Program-made: the position numbers and the translations under genes
The notes under the pieces: generated by a model
The model's database searches: none
Seen by the model: the letters and a program-made list of their open reading frames with translations, nothing else
Told to the model about the DNA's origin: nothing
Part shown: piece by piece, positions 7,644 through 17,346 of the stretch
Layout of the letters: each line of letters begins with the position of its first letter
How positions within the stretch are numbered: position 1 is the first letter of the stretch
From: Apiosordaria backusii
Taxonomy: Eukaryota; Ascomycota; Sordariomycetes; Sordariales; Lasiosphaeriaceae
Length of the DNA stretch: 64,000 nucleotides
Reading direction: 5' to 3'
Assembly (NCBI GenBank): GCA_030549205.1
Contig: JAUKTV010000006.1
Coordinates: forward strand, 1,072,501-1,136,500

Positions 7644-10439
7644 ATGGAGCCAGTAACTGCAAACACCGGTATGAAGCTGTCTTCCATTATCAGGCACTCG
7701 AACAAGAAACCGACTACCCAATCGCAATCAAGAAAGGCATCACGAGCACTGGAAGATATTAAGCGCAATCCCGATGTTATCTCACGCTTACCGCACGACG
7801 TTTTATTGTCTCTGCCAGAGCAGGTTCTCAACGAGCTTCCGGCTGATCGCTTGCATCATTTGCCCGAGGATGTGCTGGCAACTAGGGTTTCCCCGGAAAG
7901 ACTGCTGACGATCCCTGATATCGCGAGACTGCCAGCTTCCATTCTCGCCAAGTTCCCGCCAGAAAGGTTGGCTGAGCTGCCTAACGACAGACTAATAAGC
8001 CTTCTGGATCCTATGAGGCTGCCACCTACGGTCGTTGCCTCTCTTCCCCCGCATGCACTAGCGATGCTGCCGGTCGAGATATTGGACGCACTGCCTGTTG
8101 ATGTGCGCTCGATGCTACCATGCGAGATTCAGAACATGCTTGAGGAGCGCGCGTCCCGTGTGCCGAAACTCAAAGATCCTTCTGTTGAGTCAGGGGTCTC
8201 GGGCACAGAGGGAATACCTACGCTTTCTTTCGAAGGACCCAAAACTAGTGATTTACCCAGCATATCGGTGGAACAAATCAGCTCTACAGCGGTTGCTTCC
8301 GAGCCCTCCAAGGCGCAGCTGGATGCAAAGTTCCCACCACTCCCCTTCCGGCCACTGGATGTCCGTCCAAGATCGGGTGAATATCCGCCACACTCCCAGT
8401 CAAGGGAACCACACTCGGGGCCGGATCAGGAAAAACCGCAGCTAGAGCGCCATCCTTCCCAGCCCTCGTCAACCCATTCCAAGGAATCCCGGAAAAGGCA
8501 GTCGATAAGCAGAAGGCAGGCGGTCAACAGCTGGCTGGGGAACACAGCTCCCACCGTGGCCTCCGGCAGCAGCCAGTTCCCATCCGGACAACATCACGAC
8601 GTGCCCATTCTGAGCGAGCTGGCAGATCTCAGAGCCGAGCGAGACGCCCTCCGCGATGAAAAGGCCAGGCTGACCGACATAGTCCAGGAAATAGAACTGG
8701 CACTCTGGCGCGACAACATGCTTCGGAAAGAGCACGAAGAGAAGATTGCGGACCTGGAAAAGAGGTTCAAATCAGAGCGGGATGACCTCCTGGGTGAAAA
8801 GACCAAGTTGGCAGAGAAGGTGCAAAAAATGGAATCTTTTGTTCAGAACGAAATAAGGGCTGTCCATCAACACTGGGGACAGTATCGGAAGAGGATCAGT
8901 GAAAAGGATTCGGATGGCGAGATTGTGATGAAGACGCTCGTGTTCGCGCGGAAGCTGGTTGATGAATATCAGCGGCAGTTAGATGAAAAGACTGAAAGCG
9001 GCAAAGGAAAAGAAGCAAAGCTTCAAGACCTGCAGGCTGAGGTGGATGGTCTTAAGGCAAAGGTTCAAAAAAAGGACGCGGATATAAAGGATGAGCTGTC
9101 ACGGCTGGAGTCGGCGCATGAGAAAGAGCTTGAAGGGACGAGAAATTCATTGCTTGAGCAAGTTCAAAAACTGCAGAAATTCGGCAAAACCCAGCATCAA
9201 AAGGCGAAGGCGGCCGCCGAGACCCACCAGAAAGAATTGGCAAAGATGGAAGCAGATCTCGAGACCCGGCACCGAGATGAAATGGACAGCCTCATTTCGA
9301 AATTTGAGCAAGAAAAGAGCGACGCCGACACAGCGAGGAATGCCGCCCTCTTGACAATGGAAACAAAGCACGCTGTCGAGATGACGGACCTGTGTCAGCA
9401 ACACGCAGAGCAACTGGCCGACCTTCAAAGGAGGATGGACGAGCGGCAACTTGCCACGGAATCCCAGCTTGTCAAACAGCAAGAGGAAAACGATTTGTTG
9501 CACCGCGAGAGGAGAATACTCCACGCGTCCATTCAGCAGCTTCAAGCCGATGCTGTGATGCAGCAAAGCCAGCACCAAGAGGTTATGTCATCGCTCAGGA
9601 CACAAAAGGGCCACCTGCGTCAAGCCGTTGATGGAGATCTGAGAACATTGTTCGGTCGCCTGCAATTCGGCATTGAAGTGGTAACGGAACCGGTCAACAT
9701 GGGTGACATGACGCTTCCACCAGGAAGCCCGCTCGATCCTGAGGGTTTTATCGAAAGGAACGGTGAAGGTGCACTCCGGTTTCTCCTCAGGCACCTTGTA
9801 TGGAATGTCATTATGAATGGGTTTTTCTCGGCGCCCTTTGGGTTCGGCGTCTTCGGGGACGGGGAGGGAAGAAATAGGCTTTTTGAGCTGTACGCCACAT
9901 GGCGTGGCCTCTTTGCACCAAATCAGGAAAAGGCTGGCGAGAGCTCTCAACCCCCCACGCCGGACCTTGGGGTCTTTCTCCAGGACCCAGAAGCTAACCG
10001 TTGGAGGTCGTCGACTTTTGTTTCCATCCGGTCAACCATGTCGAATCCCAACACGCAGGAACTAGACCAGCCTTTGTCCCCGTTCGCTGCAAATATCATA
10101 AAAGTCAAGAAGGAAATCCTCGGGGTCCTTTCTGTCGTCACCACAAACCTTCCAGAAGAGATCAGCAACAAAGTGGACGAGATCGTGTCCTTGGCAGGGG
10201 AAATCGCACTCGAGACGGGGATCCATGAGTCCCACCTGGGCCTGCTGATGCCAGCACCGGGGATATCAGCTCACATCGGCCAAGAGTTTATCGACTGCGA
10301 GGATGAATACACCATCAGCAGGGCGGTGGAGACGGTCGAGCTGGGGGTTTGTCCCTACTTTTATAGGATTGGGGACGGAACGGGCGACTTGTCGACGACC
10401 TGGGCAATTGCCCGTGGGAAGGTGTACATCAAGAGATGA
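7644..10439 (+). CDS. Octapeptide Leu-Pro repeat and coiled-coil protein, 931 aa
   Basis: Single exon; start is the first ATG (MEPVTANTG) after an in-frame GTG. Residues about 43-172 hold roughly 16 tandem copies of an eight-residue unit, consensus [V/I/R]-L-x-x-L-P-x-[D/E]; examples are VLLSLPEQ, VLNELPAD, RLHHLPED, RLAELPND and ILDALPVD. A Pro/Ser-rich linker follows (about 175-310). Residues about 319-660 are a long heptad-like, Glu/Lys/Gln-rich coiled coil. The last 270 residues form a globular region with RFLLRHLVWNVIMNGFFSAPFGF and a C-terminal HIGQEFIDCEDEYTISRAVE segment. There is no signal peptide or membrane span. I know no named family for the whole protein. The repeat array should form a small solenoid and the coiled coil should oligomerise; a scaffold role is inference. 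Confidence 0.85.
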   Translation: MEPVTANTGMKLSSIIRHSNKKPTTQSQSRKASRALEDIKRNPDVISRLPHDVLLSLPEQVLNELPADRLHHLPEDVLATRVSPERLLTIPDIARLPASILAKFPPERLAELPNDRLISLLDPMRLPPTVVASLPPHALAMLPVEILDALPVDVRSMLPCEIQNMLEERASRVPKLKDPSVESGVSGTEGIPTLSFEGPKTSDLPSISVEQISSTAVASEPSKAQLDAKFPPLPFRPLDVRPRSGEYPPHSQSREPHSGPDQEKPQLERHPSQPSSTHSKESRKRQSISRRQAVNSWLGNTAPTVASGSSQFPSGQHHDVPILSELADLRAERDALRDEKARLTDIVQEIELALWRDNMLRKEHEEKIADLEKRFKSERDDLLGEKTKLAEKVQKMESFVQNEIRAVHQHWGQYRKRISEKDSDGEIVMKTLVFARKLVDEYQRQLDEKTESGKGKEAKLQDLQAEVDGLKAKVQKKDADIKDELSRLESAHEKELEGTRNSLLEQVQKLQKFGKTQHQKAKAAAETHQKELAKMEADLETRHRDEMDSLISKFEQEKSDADTARNAALLTMETKHAVEMTDLCQQHAEQLADLQRRMDERQLATESQLVKQQEENDLLHRERRILHASIQQLQADAVMQQSQHQEVMSSLRTQKGHLRQAVDGDLRTLFGRLQFGIEVVTEPVNMGDMTLPPGSPLDPEGFIERNGEGALRFLLRHLVWNVIMNGFFSAPFGFGVFGDGEGRNRLFELYATWRGLFAPNQEKAGESSQPPTPDLGVFLQDPEANRWRSSTFVSIRSTMSNPNTQELDQPLSPFAANIIKVKKEILGVLSVVTTNLPEEISNKVDEIVSLAGEIALETGIHESHLGLLMPAPGISAHIGQEFIDCEDEYTISRAVETVELGVCPYFYRIGDGTGDLSTTWAIARGKVYIKR

Positions 10440-11752
10440 TCATAACAGAGGAAATACCAGCTGCAACAGCAGTGACATGACATGAGACTGCAAAATCAAA
10501 TGCACCAGCTCGCAGCCTGGAGGTCATCCAGATCATTGGGACTTCCCGTCTTACCTGTCAAACGCATCGTGGGTAGCAACGGCCCAAACCTGAAGAATGT
10601 GCCCAACACGAGGTCGAGGTTCCTTTGAGTCAAGCTGAAAGGATTCGCAGCGTGGCGGGCAGCCTCATGGAAAGTTCTCACATGCCATCCTCATGATGTG
10701 GCAAGCAAGGTTGAACAAGGTTGTTGCTTCCCACAGCGACACCGTCGTTGGCTGCAGGCGGGTGCTTCCGTAATTCTTGGCTGGGAGCACGACATCGGGG
10801 AATTTGACCAGTTAGGTCGAGCTCACCTTATCCGCAACACTGCAGGGCCAGGCACTGCGCCAAGCTTCCATGGACCTTCCTGATCAGGACGAAGAAGCAC
10901 CAAAAGCCGGGGCATCGATTTGTGGCATTTTCTTATTCTCTTGTTACCCCCCTCCAGTCCGAGCTTCTGGAAGAAGGAAGATGGCATTTTTGTTCAAGAC
11001 TCGGCGGGTTGCCAGTGGCGCCCCCGCCGCGGGCGCGGACCGAACCACAACGGTAAAAGCTTGTGGTTTATTCGGTGCCGTTATACACTACTTTCGCCTG
11101 CCTTGGTTGAAACTGTCTGGGTACCTTCCGCACTGCCCGTGGGATATTGATCTCTCGGACTTGGTTGCTTTTGAAGAGTTAGGTACCCAATGTATGATGT
11201 GCTACAGTGGCTGCATAGTGTTGTCGAGTTTTTATGGATCTTGTTACCGGCTCCCCCTCTCTCAGGATGTCCAGGTAAGGTAGCACTGCAGACCGCCTTG
11301 CCCTGTGCTGCCCTTCTGGGGACGAGTACAGAGTGACACACCACCAGCCCTCCCGCAACCTTACCCTCGACGCCCATCCTGCCGTCGTGGGACCGCGTAG
11401 CTGCGGCTCAGCAAAGTGAACAACAAATAGGCAGGTCCTAATGGAATCCCGGTCGTCAAATTGAGTTTTGACACTAAATTGCCCATCGATGGCGCCAGCC
11501 CAGCTAGGCCGTCACGTCACCTTCGTGTGACGCCTGATGGCGGCGGTTCATCCAAAAGATGGGCGATATTAAAAAGCCCACTGGCCCGCCTTTGCTGGCA
11601 CCGCTGCAGTGATTGTGCAAGGTAACCACCATCCGAGTGGGCGAGACAGTGATCGGCGTCCGACCCCTCTTCACACCTCACACCTTACTAAATTTTCTTT
11701 TTCCTATTTTGTTGGACCTCAACCGCAAACAGTAAGAGAGAAGTCAACCACC
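10440..11752. other. Intergenic, probable permease promoter
   Basis: No convincing gene. The stretch 11500-11560 carries repeated TCACGTCAC/GTGTGACG-like sequence, and a CTTACTAAATTTTC-type leader runs to the ATG at 11753. Short frames near 10870-11280 have no recognisable domain and are not called. Confidence 0.45.
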
Positions 11753-13453
11753 ATGGGCCATTCCGACACCGAGGAGGCGGGCATCAAGGGCTCCAATGAC
11801 CATGTGCACGACAAGGCGATCCACCAGACCGATATCGACGGCTCGTCGGCCGTGGTCGGTGAGATCCAAGAGGAGAACAAGTATGCGTACGACGATTCGC
11901 GCAAGCTGGGCATCACTGGCGCCGTGTTTTTGATCCTCAACAAGATGATCGGTACTGGTATCTTTTCGACGCCGTCGAGTATTTTTGCGGCTACCGGATC
12001 CGTGGGCGTGAGTTTGATGCTCTGGGTTATTGGTAGGTCGCCCTTGTTTGCCTCGGAATATTCCTCATAGTGTGAAGCTATGGTGCTAACAATTTTGTCA
12101 ATAGGTGGCTTCTTGACCTTTTGCGGCCTGTCCGTGTGGCTCGAGTTTGGTCTTGCGATCCCCAGGTCCGGCGGCGAGAAGAACTACCTAGAGCACATTT
12201 ACCGCCACCCCAAGTACCTCGCGACGTGCGTGCTTGCGTCGCAAATGATTCTGCTTGGTTTCTCCTCCGGCAACTCGCTCGCCTTTGGTCGGTACATCCT
12301 CTACGCGGCCGGAAACGAACTCGAGGACACGTACAAGGCGCGCGGTGTGGGTGTTGCCTGCGTCACGTTTGCTGTGATCCTTCACGCGGTTGCGCCCAAA
12401 TGGGGCATCCGGCTGTTCAACGCCTTGGGCGTGTTCAAAGTCGGTGTGCTGCTCTTCATTGTCTTCTCTGGCTTCGCTGCGCTGGCCGGCCGGAGGTTGG
12501 TGGAGGACCCGCGCAACTTTGACAATGCGTTTGCCCTTGAGGAAGGTGACGGGTATGGTGGCGGTGGCGCATATGAGTACTCGAATGCCCTGTTGAACAT
12601 CGTTTACAGCTACAAGGGCTGGGAGAACGCCAACTACGTGCTGGGCGAGATCAAGGACCCGAGGCGGACATTGACGATTGCGGCTCCCTTGGCTGTGGGT
12701 GGTGTTACGATTCTCTATGTCCTGGCAAACGTGGCGTACTTTGCTGCCATTCCCAAGTCAGCGTTGGCCAAGTCGGAGGTGATCGTTGCTGCTCTGTTTT
12801 TCCGGAATGTCTTTGGCGACAGTGCTGGTGCGAATGTGTTGCCCGTGTTCGTGGCGCTCAGCAACTTGGGCAATGTGCTGGCTGTGAGCTTTGCGCATGC
12901 GCGGTTGAACCAGGAGCTCGGAAAGGAGGGCCTGTTGCCGGGAAGCAGGTTCTGGGGGTCGAACAAGCCCTTCAACTCGCCTGCTGCTGCTCTCTTCCTC
13001 CACTGGATCGTGACAATGATTGTCCTCCTGGCCCCTCCCCCTGGACCGGCGTACAACTTCATCGTCAGCTTGTACACATATCCCGGCGCTTGGATCAGCA
13101 TCTTTGTTGCTGCTGGTCTGATCTATCTCCAGTACCAGAAGAAGGAGGTGTGGAATCCAGGGTGGCGGACGTGGTTGCCAGTCACCATCATTTTCCTCTT
13201 GTGCAATGCCTTTTTGGCGATTGTTCCGTTCATCCCGCCGTCCAATGGCGACTTCTGGGGTGATGGGTATCCGTACTACGTCTTCCCTGTGGTTGGCGTG
13301 GGGGTCTTGATCTTTGGCGGCATCTACTGGGCTCTGTGGACCAAGTTCTGGCCTGTGGTGCGGGGACACAAGCTTGTCGCCGAGAGAATCATCGATGAAG
13401 AGGGCGTTGAGGTGGTGAGATACCGGAAGGTAAAGGTGGTGAAGCACGTGTAA
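11753..13453 (+). CDS. MUP1-like amino-acid permease, 542 aa
   Basis: Exons 11753-12032 and 12105-13453. The intron has a GTAGGT donor, a GCTAAC branch site and a TAG acceptor; it splits a Gly codon and restores VIGGFLTFCGLSVWLEFG. The product resembles fungal high-affinity methionine permeases (MUP1/MUP3) of the APC superfamily, which import methionine and related amino acids across the plasma membrane. Signature stretches are LGITGAVFLILNKMIGTGIF in the first membrane helix and RSGGEKNYLEHIYRHPK after the second. About 12 hydrophobic spans follow, with hydrophilic N- and C-terminal tails in the cytosol. The length is normal for the family. The ATG is in a strong CCACCATGG context. Assignment to the family is firm; the exact substrate is inferred. 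Confidence 0.93.
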
Positions 13454-14340
13454 TTGTGGCCCTGGAGAAGGGTCGCTGATGCAGCGGGATGCTGAGTCGG
13501 GGACGGAGTGGGAAGGAGATGGTTTCTGTTATTGCGTTTTGGATACCCATATTCGGATGAGACTCGTTGTCTTTGTGCGAGTGACTGTTAATAAGAGAAG
13601 ATAGATGTGTTACTTCATTGCCGCGCATGTTTTGATGTTGTGAGATGATGGTGACAGTGACAGTGACAGTGATGGCCCTCGGGGGCTCTTTAATTGTAGG
13701 GCCAATGATAATTTGGCCCTTAGCGGTGATAATAGGTACGTTAGATAATGCCATTTTTGTCGAGTGTAGAGCTCGGAGGGTGTGGTTGGTGGTGCTGATC
13801 CCTACTTCTCTGGCGGGTACACTAGAGATGTATTTATCTCTGTTCACGCTACTCGAGGGTATGATTGGCATGATATACACCATCTGAGTCACCGGGGTGA
13901 GATATGGCCTAAGAGCGCCAATCTCTGTGTTCAATACAAGCACTGACAATTGTTGAGCTTTTCCGGTGTTTTCTGTGGTACGAGGCGGCCACCAGCCAAC
14001 TCAAAAAAGCCCACTCCAGCCAGGTTTAGTCATCAACTAAACAGTGACAGTGATATATGATGGCGCCAGCTGCCAAAGAGCAAAGATGCCCCACTAAAAG
14101 GCTAGCAACACCCCACCGGTAGGTGACGTGCATGGGTCCAAATGCCAGGTTGCAAGCTCCGCGACACAGAGCTTCAACTTTATTTTCGACGTCTTTGCGA
14201 AACGGGACATCTGTCAACTGCGCGACGCTTCATTTCTTTTGCGACAGATTTATACTGAAGGTGATCTACTTCGTAATCCCACTCCCATCAAATAATACCA
14301 GCAATCACACGCGCCAGTCATCTGGCCACCCACCGGCAAG
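13454..14340. other. Intergenic
   Basis: About 890 bp between the permease and BOS1. It includes a short (TGACAG)n-type microsatellite at 13651-13674, and a second small copy near 14042. No gene is visible. Confidence 0.5.
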
Positions 14341-15173
14341 ATGGTATGTCCACTGCCCCTGTCCATGGTCCCCTTTCCAACCTGGCGCACCACTTGCTAA
14401 CTTGTTTTTCCTCCTGCGAATAGAACACAACCTTCAACTCGGCCCTCAAACAATCCACCTCCCTCCGAGAAGACCTGTCCGCTTTATCCTCCCCCGACGC
14501 CGACCTCACCCCCGCCGCCCTCGGCTCCGTCAGCGCCAGCCTCACGGCCCTCTCCCGGAAAATAGACGAGTACAACACGCTCGCCAAGCAGGAACTCAAC
14601 AAGGCCAAGCAAGAAAAAGCCTTTGAGCGCATCAAGAATTTCCGTCAGGAGATCACCTCGTACCGAACCGAGCTCGACCGGCTCAAGAAGGAGAGAGAGG
14701 AGAGGGTCTACGCGAACAACAGGGGGGAGCTGCTGGGGAGGAGACCGTTTGCTGCGCAGACGCCCGAGAATCCTTATGCCAGCGCCGCGGTATCGGGCGT
14801 GCAGACGACATCTGGGTATGGACATGCGAGGACGCACAGCACGGTTGAGTCGGGGAGTGGGTTGGGGATGGGAAGCGGGGATGCCACGCGGGAGTCGCAC
14901 GCGCTGAGGGAGCAGGTGTTTTTCCAGCAGACCAACTCGGCGCTGGATGATTACATTGCGAGAGGGCAGGCTGTGCTGGGGGATTTGGGGCAGCAGAGGG
15001 AGATTCTGAAGAATACACAGCGGAGGCTGTATAGTGTGGGGAATACGCTGGGGATATCGGGGGACACGATCAGGATGATTGAACGGAGGGCGAGGCAGGA
15101 TAAGTGGATATTCTGGGGAGGTGTGGCCGTGTTCTTTGTGTTTTGTTGGCTGGTGTTGCATTACTTGCGGTAG
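14341..15173 (+). CDS. BOS1: Golgi/ER v-SNARE BOS1 (membrin), 250 aa
   Basis: Exons 14341-14343 and 14424-15173. The first exon is only the ATG, followed directly by a GTATGT donor; the acceptor is at 14423 and the protein continues NTTFNSALKQSTSLREDL. BOS1 is a Qb-type SNARE for ER-to-Golgi vesicle fusion, acting with Sec22, Bet1 and Sed5. An N-terminal helical domain has TALSRKIDEYNTLAKQEL and RIKNFRQEITSYRTELDRL. The SNARE motif follows (FFQQTNSALDDYIARGQAV to TIRMIERRARQDKW, about residues 160-225). A single C-terminal membrane anchor (FWGGVAVFFVFCWLVLHYL) ends the protein with almost no lumenal tail, as expected of a tail-anchored SNARE. The length is normal. The minimal start exon is clear because no other in-frame ATG precedes NTTFNSAL. 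Confidence 0.93.
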
Positions 15174-15289
15174 TACTTTGAAGAGAAGGGTGGGTATCGT
15201 CATCAAGCGTGGAGTTTTGGCATGGTTAATTGTAAACTGATACTAGGGTATATACTGGTTTGACTTCTTTTCTTCCATTTTGCGTGCTA

Positions 15290-16196
15290 CTAAATCTGCC
15301 TCAACGACATGGTGAACAGCACATCCTTGGTCGTTTCCACTTCGACAGCCTGCGTCTCAGGCAGAATGTGGTTACTGGTGCTCATTTGCCCCCCAAACTC
15401 GGTCAGCCAGTCTGTGACGTCCCACTCCAATCCTTTCGTCGTGATATGGCTCGGCGCTTTCACAGGCAAGATGCCAACCCACTTCGCAAACACATCCTTC
15501 TCCCCCGCTGGACCATCCCTCACCCTGATGACATGCTTCCTGCCTGCCTTGAGCAAAAAGGTGAGAGACTCGCCGCTGAAAAAGTACATCTTCCCCTCGC
15601 TGTAGTCCGGGTCCTGCTGGAACATGTACAAGTGGTGAAGCTGGGACAGGCCGTGGTCTACCCTGCCACCCAAGCCCCCAACGACGACAATGTCTTTTGG
15701 TTTGACAGAGGGAGGATACTTGTCGCGGATGTGGGCAACGGCCTTGCCAAAGTCAGTGGAGTAGTCGTCGCGATGGTAGATTACATGTGTATGCCTGGGA
15801 GGGGTCTCGTAGTATGAGCGCGCAACGGGGGAGATGGAGTCGAGGTCACCGATGATGACGTCGAGGTTGTCGAAAGAGGGGTCGGAGTGGATGCCGGCTA
15901 CATCGTGGAGGCAGTTGGTGGCGCCGTCGGCGGCTATGCGGAAGGATGCTGTTGACAGTGCGGTGTGAGTCAATGTTTGGTGGTGAGAGCCTTGTGGGGA
16001 GAGAAAGAGATAAGAGGGGGCACGGACCATTATTCCATAGTCTCTTGATCATGTCGACATGGTTGTGGATGGGCTGGTTGAGGATGAGAAGGGCATAGTC
16101 TGGAGGGGAATTATTGGATCGAGGACGGATGATGTCTGCAGGGTTCCATTCGATGATGCGCGAGCCCTCTTTTTTCTGGGGGCTGCATGCAGCCAT
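15290..16196 (-). CDS. THI80: Thiamine pyrophosphokinase, 275 aa
   Basis: Exons (minus) 16196-16028 and 15948-15290. The intron starts with GTCCGT, a weaker than usual donor, and ends in CAACAG; it restores the conserved join IKRLWNN-ASFRIAADGATN. The enzyme makes thiamine pyrophosphate from thiamine and ATP in the cytosol. Motifs: ADGATN (63-68), IGDLDS (89-94, metal and ATP binding), STDF (120-123) and GGLGGRVDH (146-154). The C-terminal half is the beta-rich thiamine-binding domain, ending DVLFTMSLRQI. Length and motif order match fungal homologues. It is convergent with BOS1, with 116 bp between stop codons. Confidence 0.95.
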
Positions 16197-17346
16197 GGTT
16201 GTGATGTTCGGGCTGGGTGAAGTACCCTAGCTGCAATGGGCTGAAGCGGGATGCGGGGAGGTTCAGGCGAAATGTTGACGGGACCCTTTGCTCCAACCAA
16301 GTTTCGTCTGGATATTTCAAGTTGTATCAAGCTTCACTGGAAAGATGTGATAGAGAGGTGGCGAGTTTGGTGTTGACATTGTTTGGTAGAAGTTGGGTTT
16401 CGCCGGTTTGAGTTCTTATGTGAGTACTAAACACAGCTTTTCCACGATGACGGCTTGGGATGTGGGGGTCACTGTGTGGTGATGCCCGTGGCGGAGAGAA
16501 TTTGACCTCAGAGCCGTGGTTCTTTGTAGTCTGTCTTCTTGGAGCCAAAACATCTCGAGTTTCCTTCTCATGTAACATCATCTACAGCATCTCATTTGCT
16601 TTTCTCCTCTCATCTGTGAAAATGAAAATGTTCAAACCCTCAGCGGTCAGCGGATCTTGCTCCGACGTCAAATGTGGATTCCAGCGTGGTGGGCCTTTGT
16701 GGGGATGCCCGAGCCGCTGTGGAGAACGAGACGCGGGTGGATGACGACTTCAGATGAGTGAAACCGATCAAGATAAACAGTCCCATGATACCCCTGTTCT
16801 CAATCACACAGCCTCAACGCCGAAACGAACGATAACACTACCGAAAGCGACGGAGCAGCTCGCCGCATTTCATGGACTCGCAATGACGCGCACAAGCTTC
16901 TTTCCCGCTCCAGTGGATGTGGCGTGGGCTGTGCATCTGACTCCCGTGTGGCTTCAGGGTCATCGGAGGGAGCCAGGCGAGGAAAGCCTGGAAAGGGGTC
17001 ATCTCATTGGTTGATCGGGTTGTGATATCAGAGTGTCTGCAGTTGGAGTTCAGCTGCCCGCCATGACAAGAGTACCATCCGTCAAAATGCAACCGCCCAA
17101 CGTGAATTGTTCGGAGCTATCTGGCAGGAAATTCAGCCCTGATATTGGGCATCTCTCGTTTCGATTTGCCTCGTTCCGTCTAGACTCAGATTTTCGGTGA
17201 GGCTCCTATCAAGCGGACGCCTAACTTGGAATACAGACAGAGGCCTTGAGGACGGTCATCATGGTAGGTATATAACCCAGGCAAGCCCACTGACGCGCCA
17301 CAGCTCGGGTTACTTGAATCTAGGACTCTGCTTCAACACAACCACC
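16197..17346. other. Intergenic
   Basis: Divergent spacer of about 1.15 kb between thiamine pyrophosphokinase and the membrane protein at 17347. No gene seen. It ends in a TATA element listed separately. Confidence 0.5.
17269..17275 (+). promoter_or_regulatory. TATA box of the 17347 gene
   Basis: TATATAA about 72 bp upstream of the ATG at 17347, a sensible spacing for a fungal core promoter with a short leader. The leader ends CAACCACCATGA. Confidence 0.55.
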
